Positions 29,098-37,735 are shown, counted from the first letter of the stretch. The stretch: DNA of 38,135 nt from Anaerotignum sp. (GCF_017483025.1 NZ_JAFUMA010000085.1:1-38135), one strand, 5' to 3'. Program-made: numbers and translations. The notes: a model not told the origin generated them from the letters alone.

Positions 29098-29829
29098 ATG
29101 TTTGATGCAGTAAAAGTAAAAGATCAATGTATAGAATGGATCAGAAAATTTTTTGAAGAAAACGGAAAGGGATGCAACGCAGTTGTTGGCATTTCCGGCG
29201 GGAAAGACAGCTCTGTTACAGCGGCCCTTTGCGCAGAAGCCCTGGGGAAGGATAGAGTCATCGGCGTTTTGATGCCCTGCGGCAAGCAGGAGGATATCGA
29301 TATGGCGTATATGCTGGTGAACCATCTGGGGATCAAGCATTATGAGATCAATATCAAAAATGCGGTGGACGGCATCCTGGAGGAAATGAAGGAACTGGAA
29401 ATTTCCCGCCAGAGCAGAACGAACCTGCCTGCCCGTATTCGTATGGCGACGGTATATGCCGTTTCCCAGAGTGTGAACGGTAGAGTAGCAAATACCTGCA
29501 ATCTTTCTGAGGACTGGGTGGGTTATTCTACAAAATACGGCGATGCGGCAGGGGATTTCAGCCCTCTGTGCAACCTGACAGTAACGGAAGTAAAGAAGAT
29601 CGGTGCAGTGTTGGGGCTGCCTGATGCGCTAACCCAGAAAACACCCATCGATGGTCTGAGCGGGAAAACAGACGAAGAAAATCTGGGCTTTACCTATGCG
29701 GAACTGGATCAATATATCCGCACAGGCAAAATCGAAGATCAGGAAAAGAAAAACCGAATCGATCAGCTTCATCAGAAAAATCTGTTCAAGCTGCAGTTGA
29801 TGCCGGGATTCCCTTATTCCGCAGAATAA
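29098..29829 (+). CDS. nadE: Ammonia-dependent NAD synthetase
   Basis: The 243-residue enzyme amidates deamido-NAD to NAD. It has the pyrophosphate loop SGGKDSS (33-39) and the family segments NTCNLSEDW and YTKYGDAAGDFSPL-like YSTKYGDAAGDFSPL. The length matches the single-domain ammonia-using form; the N-terminal nitrilase-type glutaminase of the glutamine-dependent form is absent. GGAGGAAGG precedes the ATG, 19 bases after carB. It is the last gene of the operon and links nitrogen supply to the NAD pool. Confidence 0.94.
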   Translation: MFDAVKVKDQCIEWIRKFFEENGKGCNAVVGISGGKDSSVTAALCAEALGKDRVIGVLMPCGKQEDIDMAYMLVNHLGIKHYEINIKNAVDGILEEMKELEISRQSRTNLPARIRMATVYAVSQSVNGRVANTCNLSEDWVGYSTKYGDAAGDFSPLCNLTVTEVKKIGAVLGLPDALTQKTPIDGLSGKTDEENLGFTYAELDQYIRTGKIEDQEKKNRIDQLHQKNLFKLQLMPGFPYSAE

Positions 29830-29836
29830 AAAGAGA

Positions 29837-29877
29837 AAAAAGACAGGACCTTATGGTATGGGTCCTGTCTTTTCTTT
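29837..29877. terminator. Bidirectional terminator after nadE
   Basis: GACAGGACC (29842-29850) pairs with GGTCCTGTC (29861-29869), flanked by A residues and followed by TTTTCTTTTT. The reverse strand also reads hairpin then T-tract, so it ends both the nadE operon and the convergent hcp gene. Confidence 0.92.
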
Positions 29878-29898
29878 TTATGGAGGTTTTTGGATTTT

Positions 29899-31536
29899 TT
29901 AGCTGAAGAAGAGCTTCATATCTTCTTCTACTGTGCCGATGCCTGCAATGCCGAAGTTTTCTACCAGTACCTTTGCCACATTGGGGCTGAGGAAAGCGGG
30001 CAGAGTGGGGCCCAGATGGATGTTTTTCACACCCAGATACAGCAGAGACAGCAGTACGATGACAGCCTTCTGTTCATACCATGCTACGTTGTAGATGATG
30101 GGCAGGTCATTGATATCTTCCAGACCAAAGACTTCCTTCAGTTTCAGGGCAATGACAGCCAGGGAATAGCAGTCGTTGCACTGGCCTGCATCCAGCACGC
30201 GGGGGATGCCGCCGATGTCGCCCAGGGGCAACTTGTTATATTTGTATTTTGCACAGCCTGCAGTCAGGATAACGGTATCCTGGGGCAGAGCCTGAGCAAA
30301 TTCCGCATAGTAATCGCGGCTCTTTGCGCGGCCGTCGCAGCCTGCCATAACAACGAATTTCTTGATAGCACCGGATTTTACGGCTTCGATGACTTTATCC
30401 GCCAGAGCCATTACCTGCGCATGGGCGAAGCCACCGATGATCTCGCCTGTTTCGATCTCTGTGGGAGCAGCACAGCGTTTTGCATGCTCGATGATCTCAG
30501 AAAAATCTTTTTCTTCGCCAATTTCGCCTGCAATGTGTTTGCATCCGGGGAAGCCTGCGGCACCTGTGGTGTACATGCGGTCTTTATAGCTGTCCTTAGG
30601 GGGAACGATACAGTTTGTTGTCATCAGGATGGGGCCATTAAAAGACTCGAATTCTTCTTTCTGTTTCCACCATGCGTTGCCGTAATTGCCTACGAAATGG
30701 CTGTACTTTTTGAATGCGGGGTAATAGTGAGCGGGCAGCATTTCGGAATGGGTATAGATATCTACGCCTGTGCCTTCTGTCTGTTTCAGCAGCATTTCCA
30801 TATCTCTCAGATCGTGACCGGAAACCAGGATGCCGGGGCGCGTGCCTACGCCGATGTTTACTTTTGTGATCTCGGGATTTCCGTAAGCAGAAGTATTGGC
30901 TTTATCCAGCAGGGCCATGCCGTTGACACCGTATTTGCCAACTTCCATGGTCAGAGCAACCAGATCGTCTACGGTCAGGCTGTTGTCCAGTGTTGCCGCC
31001 AGGGCTTTCTGCAGGAACGCATCTACTTCTTCATCATCCTGCAGCAGAGCGTTTGCATGCTTGCTATAGGCAGACAGACCCTTCAGGCCATAAGTGATCA
31101 TTTCTCTCAGGCTGCGGATATCTTCATCCTGTGTGGAAAGTACGCCAACTTCTGCTGCTTTGCTTTCCAGTTCTGCCTTTTCCGCTGCAGTCCAAAGAGC
31201 CGCTGCGGGCAGAGCTTCTTTTTCTGCCACCATCTGCAGCAGTTCTTCTTTGCGCTGCAGTGTATCAAAAATTCTTGCAACGATCATATCTTCATCAAAG
31301 TTTGCGTTTGTGATGGTCACAAACAGGTTCAGTGTGATCATGTGGTTGATGCCCTTTGCCACAGGCTTGCCTTCCTTACGCAGCTGCGTTGTCACTGCAG
31401 AGATACCTTTGGAAACATACACCAGCATATCCTGCATGGCAGCTACCTGAGGGTTTTTGCCGCAGACACCCATTCTGGTGCAGCCTGCGCAACCTGCTGT
31501 TTCCTGACACTGATAACAAAACATTTTATTCTCCAT
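29899..31536 (-). CDS. hcp: Hybrid cluster protein (hydroxylamine/NO reductase type)
   Basis: The 545-residue protein carries an N-terminal cysteine motif C7-x2-C10-x8-C19-x5-C25, the spacing of anaerobe Hcp proteins that bind a [4Fe-4S] cluster rather than the enterobacterial [2Fe-2S]. Further conserved segments are [25 protein letters not shown], broken here by family variation, [31 protein letters not shown] and AGQCNDCYS, which supply ligands of the hybrid Fe-S-O cluster. Characterised members reduce hydroxylamine or nitric oxide in the cytoplasm. The ribosome binding site AGGAGG reads leftward from 31550. The gene is divergent from a Crp/Fnr-type regulator with a shared operator, a common arrangement for nitrosative-stress control. 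Confidence 0.95.
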   Translation of the reverse strand: MENKMFCYQCQETAGCAGCTRMGVCGKNPQVAAMQDMLVYVSKGISAVTTQLRKEGKPVAKGINHMITLNLFVTITNANFDEDMIVARIFDTLQRKEELLQMVAEKEALPAAALWTAAEKAELESKAAEVGVLSTQDEDIRSLREMITYGLKGLSAYSKHANALLQDDEEVDAFLQKALAATLDNSLTVDDLVALTMEVGKYGVNGMALLDKANTSAYGNPEITKVNIGVGTRPGILVSGHDLRDMEMLLKQTEGTGVDIYTHSEMLPAHYYPAFKKYSHFVGNYGNAWWKQKEEFESFNGPILMTTNCIVPPKDSYKDRMYTTGAAGFPGCKHIAGEIGEEKDFSEIIEHAKRCAAPTEIETGEIIGGFAHAQVMALADKVIEAVKSGAIKKFVVMAGCDGRAKSRDYYAEFAQALPQDTVILTAGCAKYKYNKLPLGDIGGIPRVLDAGQCNDCYSLAVIALKLKEVFGLEDINDLPIIYNVAWYEQKAVIVLLSLLYLGVKNIHLGPTLPAFLSPNVAKVLVENFGIAGIGTVEEDMKLFFS

Positions 31537-31575
31537 ATGATTATCCTCCTATTATCCTGATTGTTTTAGTTGGGT

Positions 31576-31604
31576 TTGACTTTCTGGAGACATCATACTA
31601 CAAT
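31576..31604 (+). promoter_or_regulatory. Promoter of the Crp/Fnr-family gene
   Basis: TTGACT (31576-31581), 17-base spacer, TACAAT (31599-31604), start near 31611. It overlaps the divergent hcp -10 element, and the operator lies about 9-24 bases downstream of its start. Confidence 0.65.
31592..31597 (-). promoter_or_regulatory. -10 element of the hcp promoter
   Basis: TATGAT reads leftward from 31597. No good -35 hexamer lies 17 bases upstream (CATATT), as expected for an activator-dependent promoter. With a start near 31585 the palindrome at 31619-31634 is centred at -41.5. Confidence 0.6.
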
Positions 31605-31618
31605 CAAAATAAAAAATA

Positions 31619-31634
31619 TGTTGTTATAACAACA
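31619..31634. promoter_or_regulatory. Operator for the Crp/Fnr-family regulator
   Basis: TGTTGTTATAACAACA is a perfect 16-base palindrome in the short gap between hcp and the regulator gene, of the size and symmetry bound by Crp/Fnr dimers. Its position suits activation of hcp and self-repression of the regulator. Confidence 0.75.
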
Positions 31635-31646
31635 GGAGATGAAAAA

Positions 31647-32315
31647 ATGGATAAAAATTTTTTGTCGAAAACCATTCTCTTCCAAGGGATATCTCCTGAT
31701 GAGGTTCAGGGGATGCTGGGCTGCTTGGGAGGAGAAACCAAAAGCTATCGGAAGGGCAACGTCATTTATCATATGGGGGAGATCATCCACTCCATCGGGA
31801 TCGTGCTTTCTGGCAGTGTTTCCATAGAAAATAATGACGTATGGGGCAATAAGAGCATATTGGAAAAGGCGGGGCCTGGGCAGGTCTTTGCAGAGGCCTA
31901 TGCCTGTATCCCCAATGAACCTCTGATGATCAGCATCGTTGCAACAGAACCGACTGAGATTTTGTTTCTGGATGTGAATCGGGTGCTGCATGTTTGTTCC
32001 AATGCCTGCAGCCATCACAGCAGGGTGATCCGTAATCTGCTTTCTGTTTCTTTTCAAAAAAATCTCGGCCTGACCCGTCGCATTTTTCATACCAGCTCCA
32101 AGTCTATTCGGGGAAGGTTGTTATCCTATCTTTCCTTTCAGGCGAATCAGCATGACAGCTGCGATTTTGAGATTCCGTTCAGCCGTCAGCAGCTGGCGGA
32201 TTATCTCAGTGTGGATCGAAGCGCCATGTCCAATGAGCTGAGCAAAATGCAGAAGGAAGGCCTGCTGCAGGTGGATCGCAATCACTTTACTCTGATCGGG
32301 ATAGATCTGGAATAA
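31647..32315 (+). CDS. Crp/Fnr-family transcriptional regulator (HcpR-like)
   Basis: The 222-residue protein has an N-terminal cyclic-nucleotide-binding-type beta barrel (about 10-120; KGNVIYHMGEIIHSIGIVLSGSVSI) and a C-terminal winged helix-turn-helix (FSRQQLADYLSVDRSAMSNELSKMQKEGLL). The N-terminal four-cysteine cluster motif of oxygen-sensing Fnr is absent; cysteines occur in LHVCSNACSHH, whose role is unknown. The ATG at 31647 follows AGGAG at 31634-31638; the open frame upstream overlaps hcp and is not used. Divergence from hcp and the shared palindrome suggest an HcpR-type regulator responding to nitric oxide or related stress. The effector is not visible in sequence. Confidence 0.85.
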   Translation: MDKNFLSKTILFQGISPDEVQGMLGCLGGETKSYRKGNVIYHMGEIIHSIGIVLSGSVSIENNDVWGNKSILEKAGPGQVFAEAYACIPNEPLMISIVATEPTEILFLDVNRVLHVCSNACSHHSRVIRNLLSVSFQKNLGLTRRIFHTSSKSIRGRLLSYLSFQANQHDSCDFEIPFSRQQLADYLSVDRSAMSNELSKMQKEGLLQVDRNHFTLIGIDLE

Positions 32316-32323
32316 TGCGTTTT

Positions 32324-32352
32324 TTTACGGAAACAGAAAAGTCTTATAAAAT
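32324..32352 (+). promoter_or_regulatory. Candidate promoter of the hydrogenase genes
   Basis: TTTACG (32324-32329), 17-base spacer, TAAAAT (32347-32352), start near 32359. The leader contains a small hairpin, ATGGAG (32381-32386) with CTCCAT (32394-32399), before the ribosome binding site GAGGAG. Confidence 0.5.
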
Positions 32353-32440
32353 AGGAACAAATCTTTTTTTAGAGAGAAAAATGGAGATCATAGCTCCATG
32401 ATGAAAACATTTGTTTATAGAGAGGAAAGAGAGGAGAAAG

Positions 32441-34276
32441 ATGAGTCGTTTATCTATTGAAACGCCCGGACGGGCGCAAACCGTCCTGGACGGGCTGCAC
32501 CGGGATATGGACTGCCGTATCAACGCCAGTGCCCATGGCCTGTGTCCGGTGGATATGTCCCTGAACTATTTGCGTCTTTGCCACGCGCAGACCTGTGGCA
32601 AATGTGTGCCCTGCCGTATCGGCCTGGGGCAGCTGGAAAATCTGATCGAGCAGGTGCTGGATGGGGATGCAACCATGGAGACCATCGATACCATTGAACG
32701 GACTGCCAGAGTCATTGCCGATTCTGCAGGCTGTGCCATCGGTTACGAAGGGGCTCATATGGTATTGAAGGGTATTCGCGGCTTCCGTGAAGATTACGAA
32801 GAACATGTATTGCATGGCCGTTGTATCTCTGCTTTGACCTTCCCCGTACCCTGTGTTTCTGCCTGTCCTGCCCATGTGGACGTTCCCGGCTATGTGGCGC
32901 TGGTGAATGAAGGCAGATATGAAGAAGCGGTGAGCCTGATCCGTAAAGATAATCCTTTCCCTTCTTCCTGCGCATACGTTTGTGAGCATCCCTGCGAAGG
33001 CCATTGTCGTCGTGCCATGGTGGATGATGCGATCAATATATGTGGCCTGAAGCGCTTTGCGGTGGATAATGCAAAGCCCCAGCCTGCAAAAATTCTGCAT
33101 GAACCCACAGGCAAGACGGTCGGCATCATCGGCGGCGGCCCCGGCGGGCTGACTGCAGCATATTTCCTTTCCCAGATGGGGCATCAGGTAACGGTATATG
33201 AACAGCGCCCCAAACTGGGCGGCATGCTGCGCTATGGTATTCCTGATTATCGCCTGCCCCATGATGTTCTGGAACGGGATATTGAGCATATCCTGACCAC
33301 AGGCATCAATGTTATCACGGATGTTTCCATCGGTAAGGATGTTTCTATGGAAGATATTCAGAAGAGCTTCGATGCCGTTTATATTTCCATCGGCGCCCAT
33401 AATGATAAAAAACTGGGCATCGAAGGGGAAGATGCCATCAACGTTGTCAGCGCGGTAGGTCTGCTGCGCCGCATCGGCGAAGGGGATGCCCCTGATTTTA
33501 CAGGTAAGAAGATCTGTGTCATCGGCGGCGGCAACGTTTCCATGGACGCAACAAGAACCGCAAGAAGACTGGGCGCAGAAAGCGTGACCTGCGTTTACCG
33601 TCGTCGTGTGGACGATATGACTGCGTTGGCGGAAGAAATCGAAGAAGCGATGGCAGAAGGCTGCCAGATCCTGCCTCTGCAGGCCCCTGCCCGCATCGAA
33701 AAAGACGAAGAGGGCAAAGTAGCTGCATTGTGGACAACCCCTCAGATCATCGGTCCTTACGGCAAAGATGGCAGACCCAAGCCTATCAGTGCCGATGTGC
33801 CTGAATTCCGTATCGAATGTGATTATGTCATCGTAGCCATCGGTCAGGCCATCGATGCCCGTCCTTTCGAATCCATTGGTATCAAAACATTCAAGGGCAT
33901 GATCCAGGCGGAAGACACCAGCTCTGTTGCGGATGTGGATAATGTATTTGCCGGCGGTGACGCCGTTTCCGGCCCTTCTACAGTCATTCGTGCTGTTGCG
34001 GCTGGTAAGGTAGCCGCAGCCAATATCGATGCATATCTGGGCTTCGATCATAAGATCAATACCGATATCGTAGTTCCTCCTGCGCATCTTTCCAACGCGC
34101 CCCCCTGCGGTCGCGTGAATCTGAAGAGCCACTGCACATCCGATTGTCAGGGCAACTTCGATCTGGTGGTAGACGGCATGAGCAAGAAAGAAGCAAAACA
34201 GGAATCCGAACGCTGTCTGCGCTGCGATTACTTTGGCTTTGGTGTATTTAAAGGAGGGAGGAATAACGAATGGTAA
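32441..34276 (+). CDS. NuoF-type Fe-S segment fused to a GltD-like NAD(P)H:FAD oxidoreductase
   Basis: The 611-residue protein begins with the C-terminal Fe-S domain of NuoF/HydB (C52-G-K-C55-V-P-C58, with C98 as fourth ligand) but lacks the FMN and NADH domain that precedes it in those proteins. A glutamate-synthase-small-subunit-like region follows: cysteines around 138-190, an FAD Rossmann motif GIIGGGPGGLTAAY (228-241), a second NAD(P) motif VIGGGNVSMDATRTARR and a closing FAGGDAVSGPSTVIRA. Two late cysteine pairs end the chain. It overlaps the hydrogenase gene by seven bases. The pair probably moves electrons between NAD(P)H and H2 or ferredoxin, with the GltD module acting like NfnB. 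ATG 32441 follows GAGGAGAAAG. Confidence 0.85.
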   Translation: MSRLSIETPGRAQTVLDGLHRDMDCRINASAHGLCPVDMSLNYLRLCHAQTCGKCVPCRIGLGQLENLIEQVLDGDATMETIDTIERTARVIADSAGCAIGYEGAHMVLKGIRGFREDYEEHVLHGRCISALTFPVPCVSACPAHVDVPGYVALVNEGRYEEAVSLIRKDNPFPSSCAYVCEHPCEGHCRRAMVDDAINICGLKRFAVDNAKPQPAKILHEPTGKTVGIIGGGPGGLTAAYFLSQMGHQVTVYEQRPKLGGMLRYGIPDYRLPHDVLERDIEHILTTGINVITDVSIGKDVSMEDIQKSFDAVYISIGAHNDKKLGIEGEDAINVVSAVGLLRRIGEGDAPDFTGKKICVIGGGNVSMDATRTARRLGAESVTCVYRRRVDDMTALAEEIEEAMAEGCQILPLQAPARIEKDEEGKVAALWTTPQIIGPYGKDGRPKPISADVPEFRIECDYVIVAIGQAIDARPFESIGIKTFKGMIQAEDTSSVADVDNVFAGGDAVSGPSTVIRAVAAGKVAAANIDAYLGFDHKINTDIVVPPAHLSNAPPCGRVNLKSHCTSDCQGNFDLVVDGMSKKEAKQESERCLRCDYFGFGVFKGGRNNEW

Positions 34277-36012
34277 CATTGACGATCGATGGACTGGTGG
34301 TGCATGTGCCTGAGGGTACAACGATCATGGAGGCGGCAAAAAGCGTCAACGTTAAGATCCCTCACCTGTGCTATCTGAAAGATATCAACGAAATTTCCGC
34401 CTGTCGTATCTGCTGTGTAGAGGTGGAAGGGGAAAGAGCCATGGTTGCAGCCTGCAGCAACCCTGTCAAAGACGGCATGGTGGTACATACCAATTCTACC
34501 CGTGCCCGTAATACACGCCGTACCAATGTGGAGCTGATTTTGTCTCAGCATGACTGCAAATGCGCGACCTGCGTGCGCAGCGGCAACTGTCAGCTGCAGA
34601 ATGTTGCCAACGATCTGGGCATTCTGGAACTGCCTTATGAGACACAGCTGGCCAAAGGCCGCCGCAGTGCATGGACAAAGACATTCCCCTTGTATCGCGA
34701 TTTCAACAAATGTATCAAATGTATGCGCTGTATCCAGATCTGCGATAAGGTGCAGACCTTGAATATCTGGGATCTGGCAGGTACAGGCAGCCGTACGACA
34801 GTAGACGTTTCCGGCAACCGTGTCATCAAGGATTCTGACTGTGCCCTGTGCGGTCAGTGCATCACCCACTGTCCCGTAGGCGCGTTGCGGGAACGGGATG
34901 ATACAGAAAAAGTGCGCATGGCTTTGGCGGATAAGGAAAAGATCACAGTGGTGCAGGTTGCCCCCGCAGTGCGTACAGCATGGGGCGAATACTTTGGCCT
35001 GAAACGGGAAGAAGCAACGATGGAACGCATGGCTGCAGCTTTGCGCCGTATGGGCTTCGACTATATTTACGACACCAACTTCACTGCCGACCTGACCATC
35101 ATGGAAGAAGGCAATGAATTCCTGCACAGACTGAAATCTGGCGCGCTGGTACGCTGGCCCATGTTCACCAGCTGCTGTCCCGGCTGGGTACGTTTCCTGA
35201 AGGGCCAATATCCTGAACTGACAAGTCAGCTTTCCACAGCGAAATCTCCTCAGCAGATGTTTGGCGCGCTGAGTAAAACATGGCTGGCGGAGAAACTGGG
35301 CGTTTCTCCCGAAAAGATCTGCTGTGTTTCCATCATGCCCTGCGTGGCGAAAAAAGCAGAGGCAGCGCTGCCCACTATGGCAGGCGAATATGGCCCCGAC
35401 GTGGATATCGTGCTGACAACAAGAGAACTGGTGCGCATGATGCGTGCAGACCATCTTGACCCTCATTTTATCAAGGAAGAACCTCTGGATTCTCCCATGG
35501 GCACGCACACAGGCGCAGGCGTGATCTTCGGCACCACAGGCGGCGTTATGGAAGCAGCCCTGCGTACAGCATCTTACGTTTTGACCGGGGAAAATCCCGA
35601 CCCCGACGCATTCAGCGAAGTGCGCACAGAACCCGGCCTGAGAGAGGTTACATATACTGTAGCAGGCATCCCTGTACGCTGTGCCGTTGTCAGCGGTCTG
35701 GGCAATGCCCGCAAGCTGATCGAACAGCTGAAAGAGGGCAAAGTGCATTATGATTTTGTGGAAGTGATGGTTTGTCCCGGCGGCTGCGTTGGCGGCGGCG
35801 GTCAGCCTATTTCCGTGGAAGATGAAGAACTTTTCGGCGTTCGTGGGGAAAGACTGTATGAGCTGGACAGAGAAAATCCCCTGCGTTTCTCCCATGAAAA
35901 CCCTGAAGTACAGGCGCTGTATCAGGAATATCTTGGCGAACCTCTGGGCGAAGTTGCCCATCATCTGCTCCATACAGACCATAAGGCGTGGGATATGCCG
36001 AAACAGGACTGA
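34270..36012 (+). CDS. hydA: [FeFe]-hydrogenase, CpI-like domain layout
   Basis: The 580-residue enzyme matches Clostridium pasteurianum CpI in length and cluster layout. A plant-type [2Fe-2S] set is C34, C45, C48 and C62. The His-ligated [4Fe-4S] set is H94, C98, C101 and C107. Two ferredoxin-like clusters are C148/C151/C154/C158 and C191/C194/C197/C201. H-cluster motifs are TSCCPGW (C302, C303), MPCVAKKAE (C358) and VCPGGCVGGGGQP (C502, C506). The cysteine needed for proton relay is present. GGAGGGAGG before the ATG and a seven-base overlap with the upstream flavoprotein gene indicate a two-subunit enzyme. The exact subgroup (glutamate-synthase-linked A2, or an NADH-linked group) cannot be settled by eye. 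A strong terminator follows. Confidence 0.95.
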   Translation: MVTLTIDGLVVHVPEGTTIMEAAKSVNVKIPHLCYLKDINEISACRICCVEVEGERAMVAACSNPVKDGMVVHTNSTRARNTRRTNVELILSQHDCKCATCVRSGNCQLQNVANDLGILELPYETQLAKGRRSAWTKTFPLYRDFNKCIKCMRCIQICDKVQTLNIWDLAGTGSRTTVDVSGNRVIKDSDCALCGQCITHCPVGALRERDDTEKVRMALADKEKITVVQVAPAVRTAWGEYFGLKREEATMERMAAALRRMGFDYIYDTNFTADLTIMEEGNEFLHRLKSGALVRWPMFTSCCPGWVRFLKGQYPELTSQLSTAKSPQQMFGALSKTWLAEKLGVSPEKICCVSIMPCVAKKAEAALPTMAGEYGPDVDIVLTTRELVRMMRADHLDPHFIKEEPLDSPMGTHTGAGVIFGTTGGVMEAALRTASYVLTGENPDPDAFSEVRTEPGLREVTYTVAGIPVRCAVVSGLGNARKLIEQLKEGKVHYDFVEVMVCPGGCVGGGGQPISVEDEELFGVRGERLYELDRENPLRFSHENPEVQALYQEYLGEPLGEVAHHLLHTDHKAWDMPKQD

Positions 36013-36035
36013 AAAATATAAAATGATAAAAAAAG

Positions 36036-36072
36036 AAGGCATCTGTAATGAAAAAAAGCAGATGCCTTTTTT
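36036..36072 (+). terminator. Terminator after hydA
   Basis: AAGGCATCTG (36036-36045) pairs perfectly with CAGATGCCTT (36059-36068), loop of 13 bases, followed by TTTT. It separates hydA from the gene remnants downstream. Confidence 0.9.
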
Positions 36073-36081
36073 CGTCCTTTT

Positions 36082-36286
36082 GCCAATAGCATGCCTATGT
36101 CTCTGGTAACAACAGCTTGGCTGGCCCGTAGGTGCTCCCGCACACTCCTGGCAGGCAACAGCTTCCACAGGTTACATCATTGCCCATACAGGCTCCATGA
36201 CAGCTGCAAAAGTTATGGCTGGTATGATCCACGATGTGCTGGAAGATCCTTCTCAGATTGCAAAAATGAAAGAAGAACGCGCAGCG
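36082..36286 (+). pseudogene. C-terminal remnant of an M20/AbgB-type amidohydrolase gene
   Basis: Two neighbouring frames together encode the tail of an aminobenzoyl-glutamate-hydrolase-like (AbgB, M20 family) protein. Frame one (36088-36117) gives SMPMSLVTTA. After one extra G near 36119-36120 the next frame gives CWPVGAPAHSWQ, then GYIIAHTGSMTAAKVMAG and DVLEDPSQIAKMKEER. The G.P.HSWQ and AHTGSM..AAKVMA segments are the zinc-peptidase C-terminal pattern. Some 400 residues at the N-terminus are missing, the frame is shifted and there is no stop codon of its own; the remnant runs straight into hydrogenase sequence near 36283. It starts ten bases after the hydA terminator. It is a gene fragment, not a functional enzyme. 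Confidence 0.8.
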
Positions 36287-37356
36287 ACTCCTGCCGCGGC
36301 TGTCTGGGTCATAAATGCCGTGAGGTCTGCCCCAAGGGTGCCATTTCCATTGTAAACCACAGAGCTTATATCAATCAGGAGCTGTGCATCGAATGTGGCA
36401 GATGCAAACAGGTCTGTCCTTTTGGCGCCATCGTAGATAAATCCTATGTTATGAATATCCTGAATCTGCTGCGGGATTCTTTCAATAATACCAATTACCA
36501 TGTATACGCCGTGGTGGCGCCTGCTGTTGCCAGCCAATTTGGCGAAGTGAATGTGGGACAGGTTTTTGCGGGCATCAAGGAGTTGGGTTTCTATGATGTG
36601 GTGGAAGCAGCCATCGCTGGGGATATGGTGGCATTGGCAGAAACAGAAGAATTTACAGAGACCATCGAAGAAAAGAAATGGAAAACCACATCCTGCTGTC
36701 CTGCTTTTGTGGATTATGTAAGAAAGAACCACCCTGATCTGATGGATCATGTTTCTACAGTGGTTTCTCCCATGATTGCAATGGGCAGAGCCATCCGTGC
36801 GAAAGACCCTAAGGCAAGAGTTGTATTTATCGGCCCCTGCACCGCGAAAAAGGTAGAGGTGAAGCAGCCTGAAGTAAAAGGTGCTGTGGATCATGCAATG
36901 ACCTTCGAAGAGCTGAGAGCCATGTTTGACGCAAAGGGGCTGGATCTTGTAAATCTGCCTGAAATTTCCGCAGGGGAACCTTCTTCCTATGGCCGTATCT
37001 TTGCCAGAACAGGCGGCGTAGCGGAAAGTGTGCGCCGTGTGGCAAAGCTGGAAGGGGTAGATGTGGAAATCAATCCTGTTTGCTGCAATGGCATCGAAGA
37101 ATGTATCAAAGCACTGAAGCTGGCGTCCTTTGGCAGACTGGACGGCAATCTGATCGAAGGCATGGTGTGCAAAGGCGGCTGTACCAACGGCGCAGCATCC
37201 ATTTTCCATGACCAGAGGGGGATCGAACGGATCAATGGCTTCAGTCGAGAGGCTTTAACAGATGACTCCAATGAAGGCATCCGCGGATACGATATGGAGG
37301 CCATCAGCATGGAACGGGAATATGCTGGATTGAAGGCGAAGAAAGAAAACGAATGA
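36091..37356 (+). CDS. N-terminally truncated second [FeFe]-hydrogenase, fused to a gene remnant
   Basis: From about 36283 the frame encodes a hydrogenase of the group B type: SDSCRGCLGHKCREVCPKGA and CIECGRCKQVCPFGA (two [4Fe-4S] clusters), then H-cluster motifs TTSCCPAF, GPCTAKKVE and MVCKGGCTNGAA. Group B proteins have roughly 100-130 residues before CRGC; here they are missing. The open frame continues upstream to an ATG at 36091, but those 64 residues are the amidohydrolase remnant read mostly out of frame, rich in Arg and Cys, and no ribosome binding site precedes the ATG. No ATG, GTG or TTG in frame lies near 36283. The catalytic motifs are intact, yet the gene is probably poorly expressed or dead. 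An assembly join is the main alternative explanation. Confidence 0.75.
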   Translation: MPMSLVTTAWLARRCSRTLLAGNSFHRLHHCPYRLHDSCKSYGWYDPRCAGRSFSDCKNERRTRSDSCRGCLGHKCREVCPKGAISIVNHRAYINQELCIECGRCKQVCPFGAIVDKSYVMNILNLLRDSFNNTNYHVYAVVAPAVASQFGEVNVGQVFAGIKELGFYDVVEAAIAGDMVALAETEEFTETIEEKKWKTTSCCPAFVDYVRKNHPDLMDHVSTVVSPMIAMGRAIRAKDPKARVVFIGPCTAKKVEVKQPEVKGAVDHAMTFEELRAMFDAKGLDLVNLPEISAGEPSSYGRIFARTGGVAESVRRVAKLEGVDVEINPVCCNGIEECIKALKLASFGRLDGNLIEGMVCKGGCTNGAASIFHDQRGIERINGFSREALTDDSNEGIRGYDMEAISMEREYAGLKAKKENE

Positions 37357-37558
37357 TTTGAACAAATAGAAAAATAAGTTGTTATGAATTATGGGAAAAA
37401 CATGGTTTAATAAACAATCAAAGAAAAATAAAACATAAGGGGATATGCTCTTTGCTGACCCGAAAACACAAATTCTGGGAAGGAGAGAGGCTGCGCACAG
37501 AGAGCACATGCAGCACAGATGCTGATGAAGTTTCTGGAAAATGTAAAATAATAGACAT
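37357..37558. other. Intergenic region without a supported gene
   Basis: AT-rich up to about 37440. From 37445 a 26-codon frame (MLFADPKTQ...) and an overlapping frame ending QMLMKFLENVK could be the two halves of a frameshifted gene end, but neither is recognisable. No promoter or structured RNA is evident before the terminator at 37559. Confidence 0.4.
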
Positions 37559-37592
37559 AAGGTCGGATCGAAAGATTCGGCCTTTATCTTTA
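37559..37592 (+). terminator. Terminator upstream of the rRNA promoters
   Basis: AAGGTCGGATC (37559-37569) pairs with GATTCGGCCTT (37574-37584), two wobble pairs and a GAAA tetraloop, followed by TATCTTTAT. It would insulate the rRNA promoters from readthrough. Confidence 0.75.
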
Positions 37593-37707
37593 TGGTTGTT
37601 TTATAGAGAATCCTTTTGGTTGTCTATGTGAAAGAGTATATATAAGGAAGGAATTTTTGGGAGGAGGATCCATGGATTGAAAGTTTGATTTTTTTGAAAA
37701 AAGGTGT

Positions 37708-37735
37708 TGACATTTTTCGACATGCGTGTATAATA
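37708..37735 (+). promoter_or_regulatory. rRNA promoter P1
   Basis: Consensus TTGACA (37708-37713), 16-base spacer, consensus TATAAT (37730-37735). TCGCTG follows at 37744-37749, near the expected start site. The spacer contains the left arm of a perfect 15-bp inverted repeat. Confidence 0.88.

Noticed and set aside
29890..31560. Long plus-strand frame of 556 codons opposite hcp
   Set aside because: It is the antisense shadow of hcp, rich in Cys, His and Phe, without a ribosome binding site or recognisable motif; the minus-strand frame has all Hcp motifs.
37445..37553. Short frames MLFADPKTQ... and ...QMLMKFLENVK as a broken gene end
   Set aside because: Joining them needs a two-base shift and neither half is recognisable; too short to call a pseudogene.
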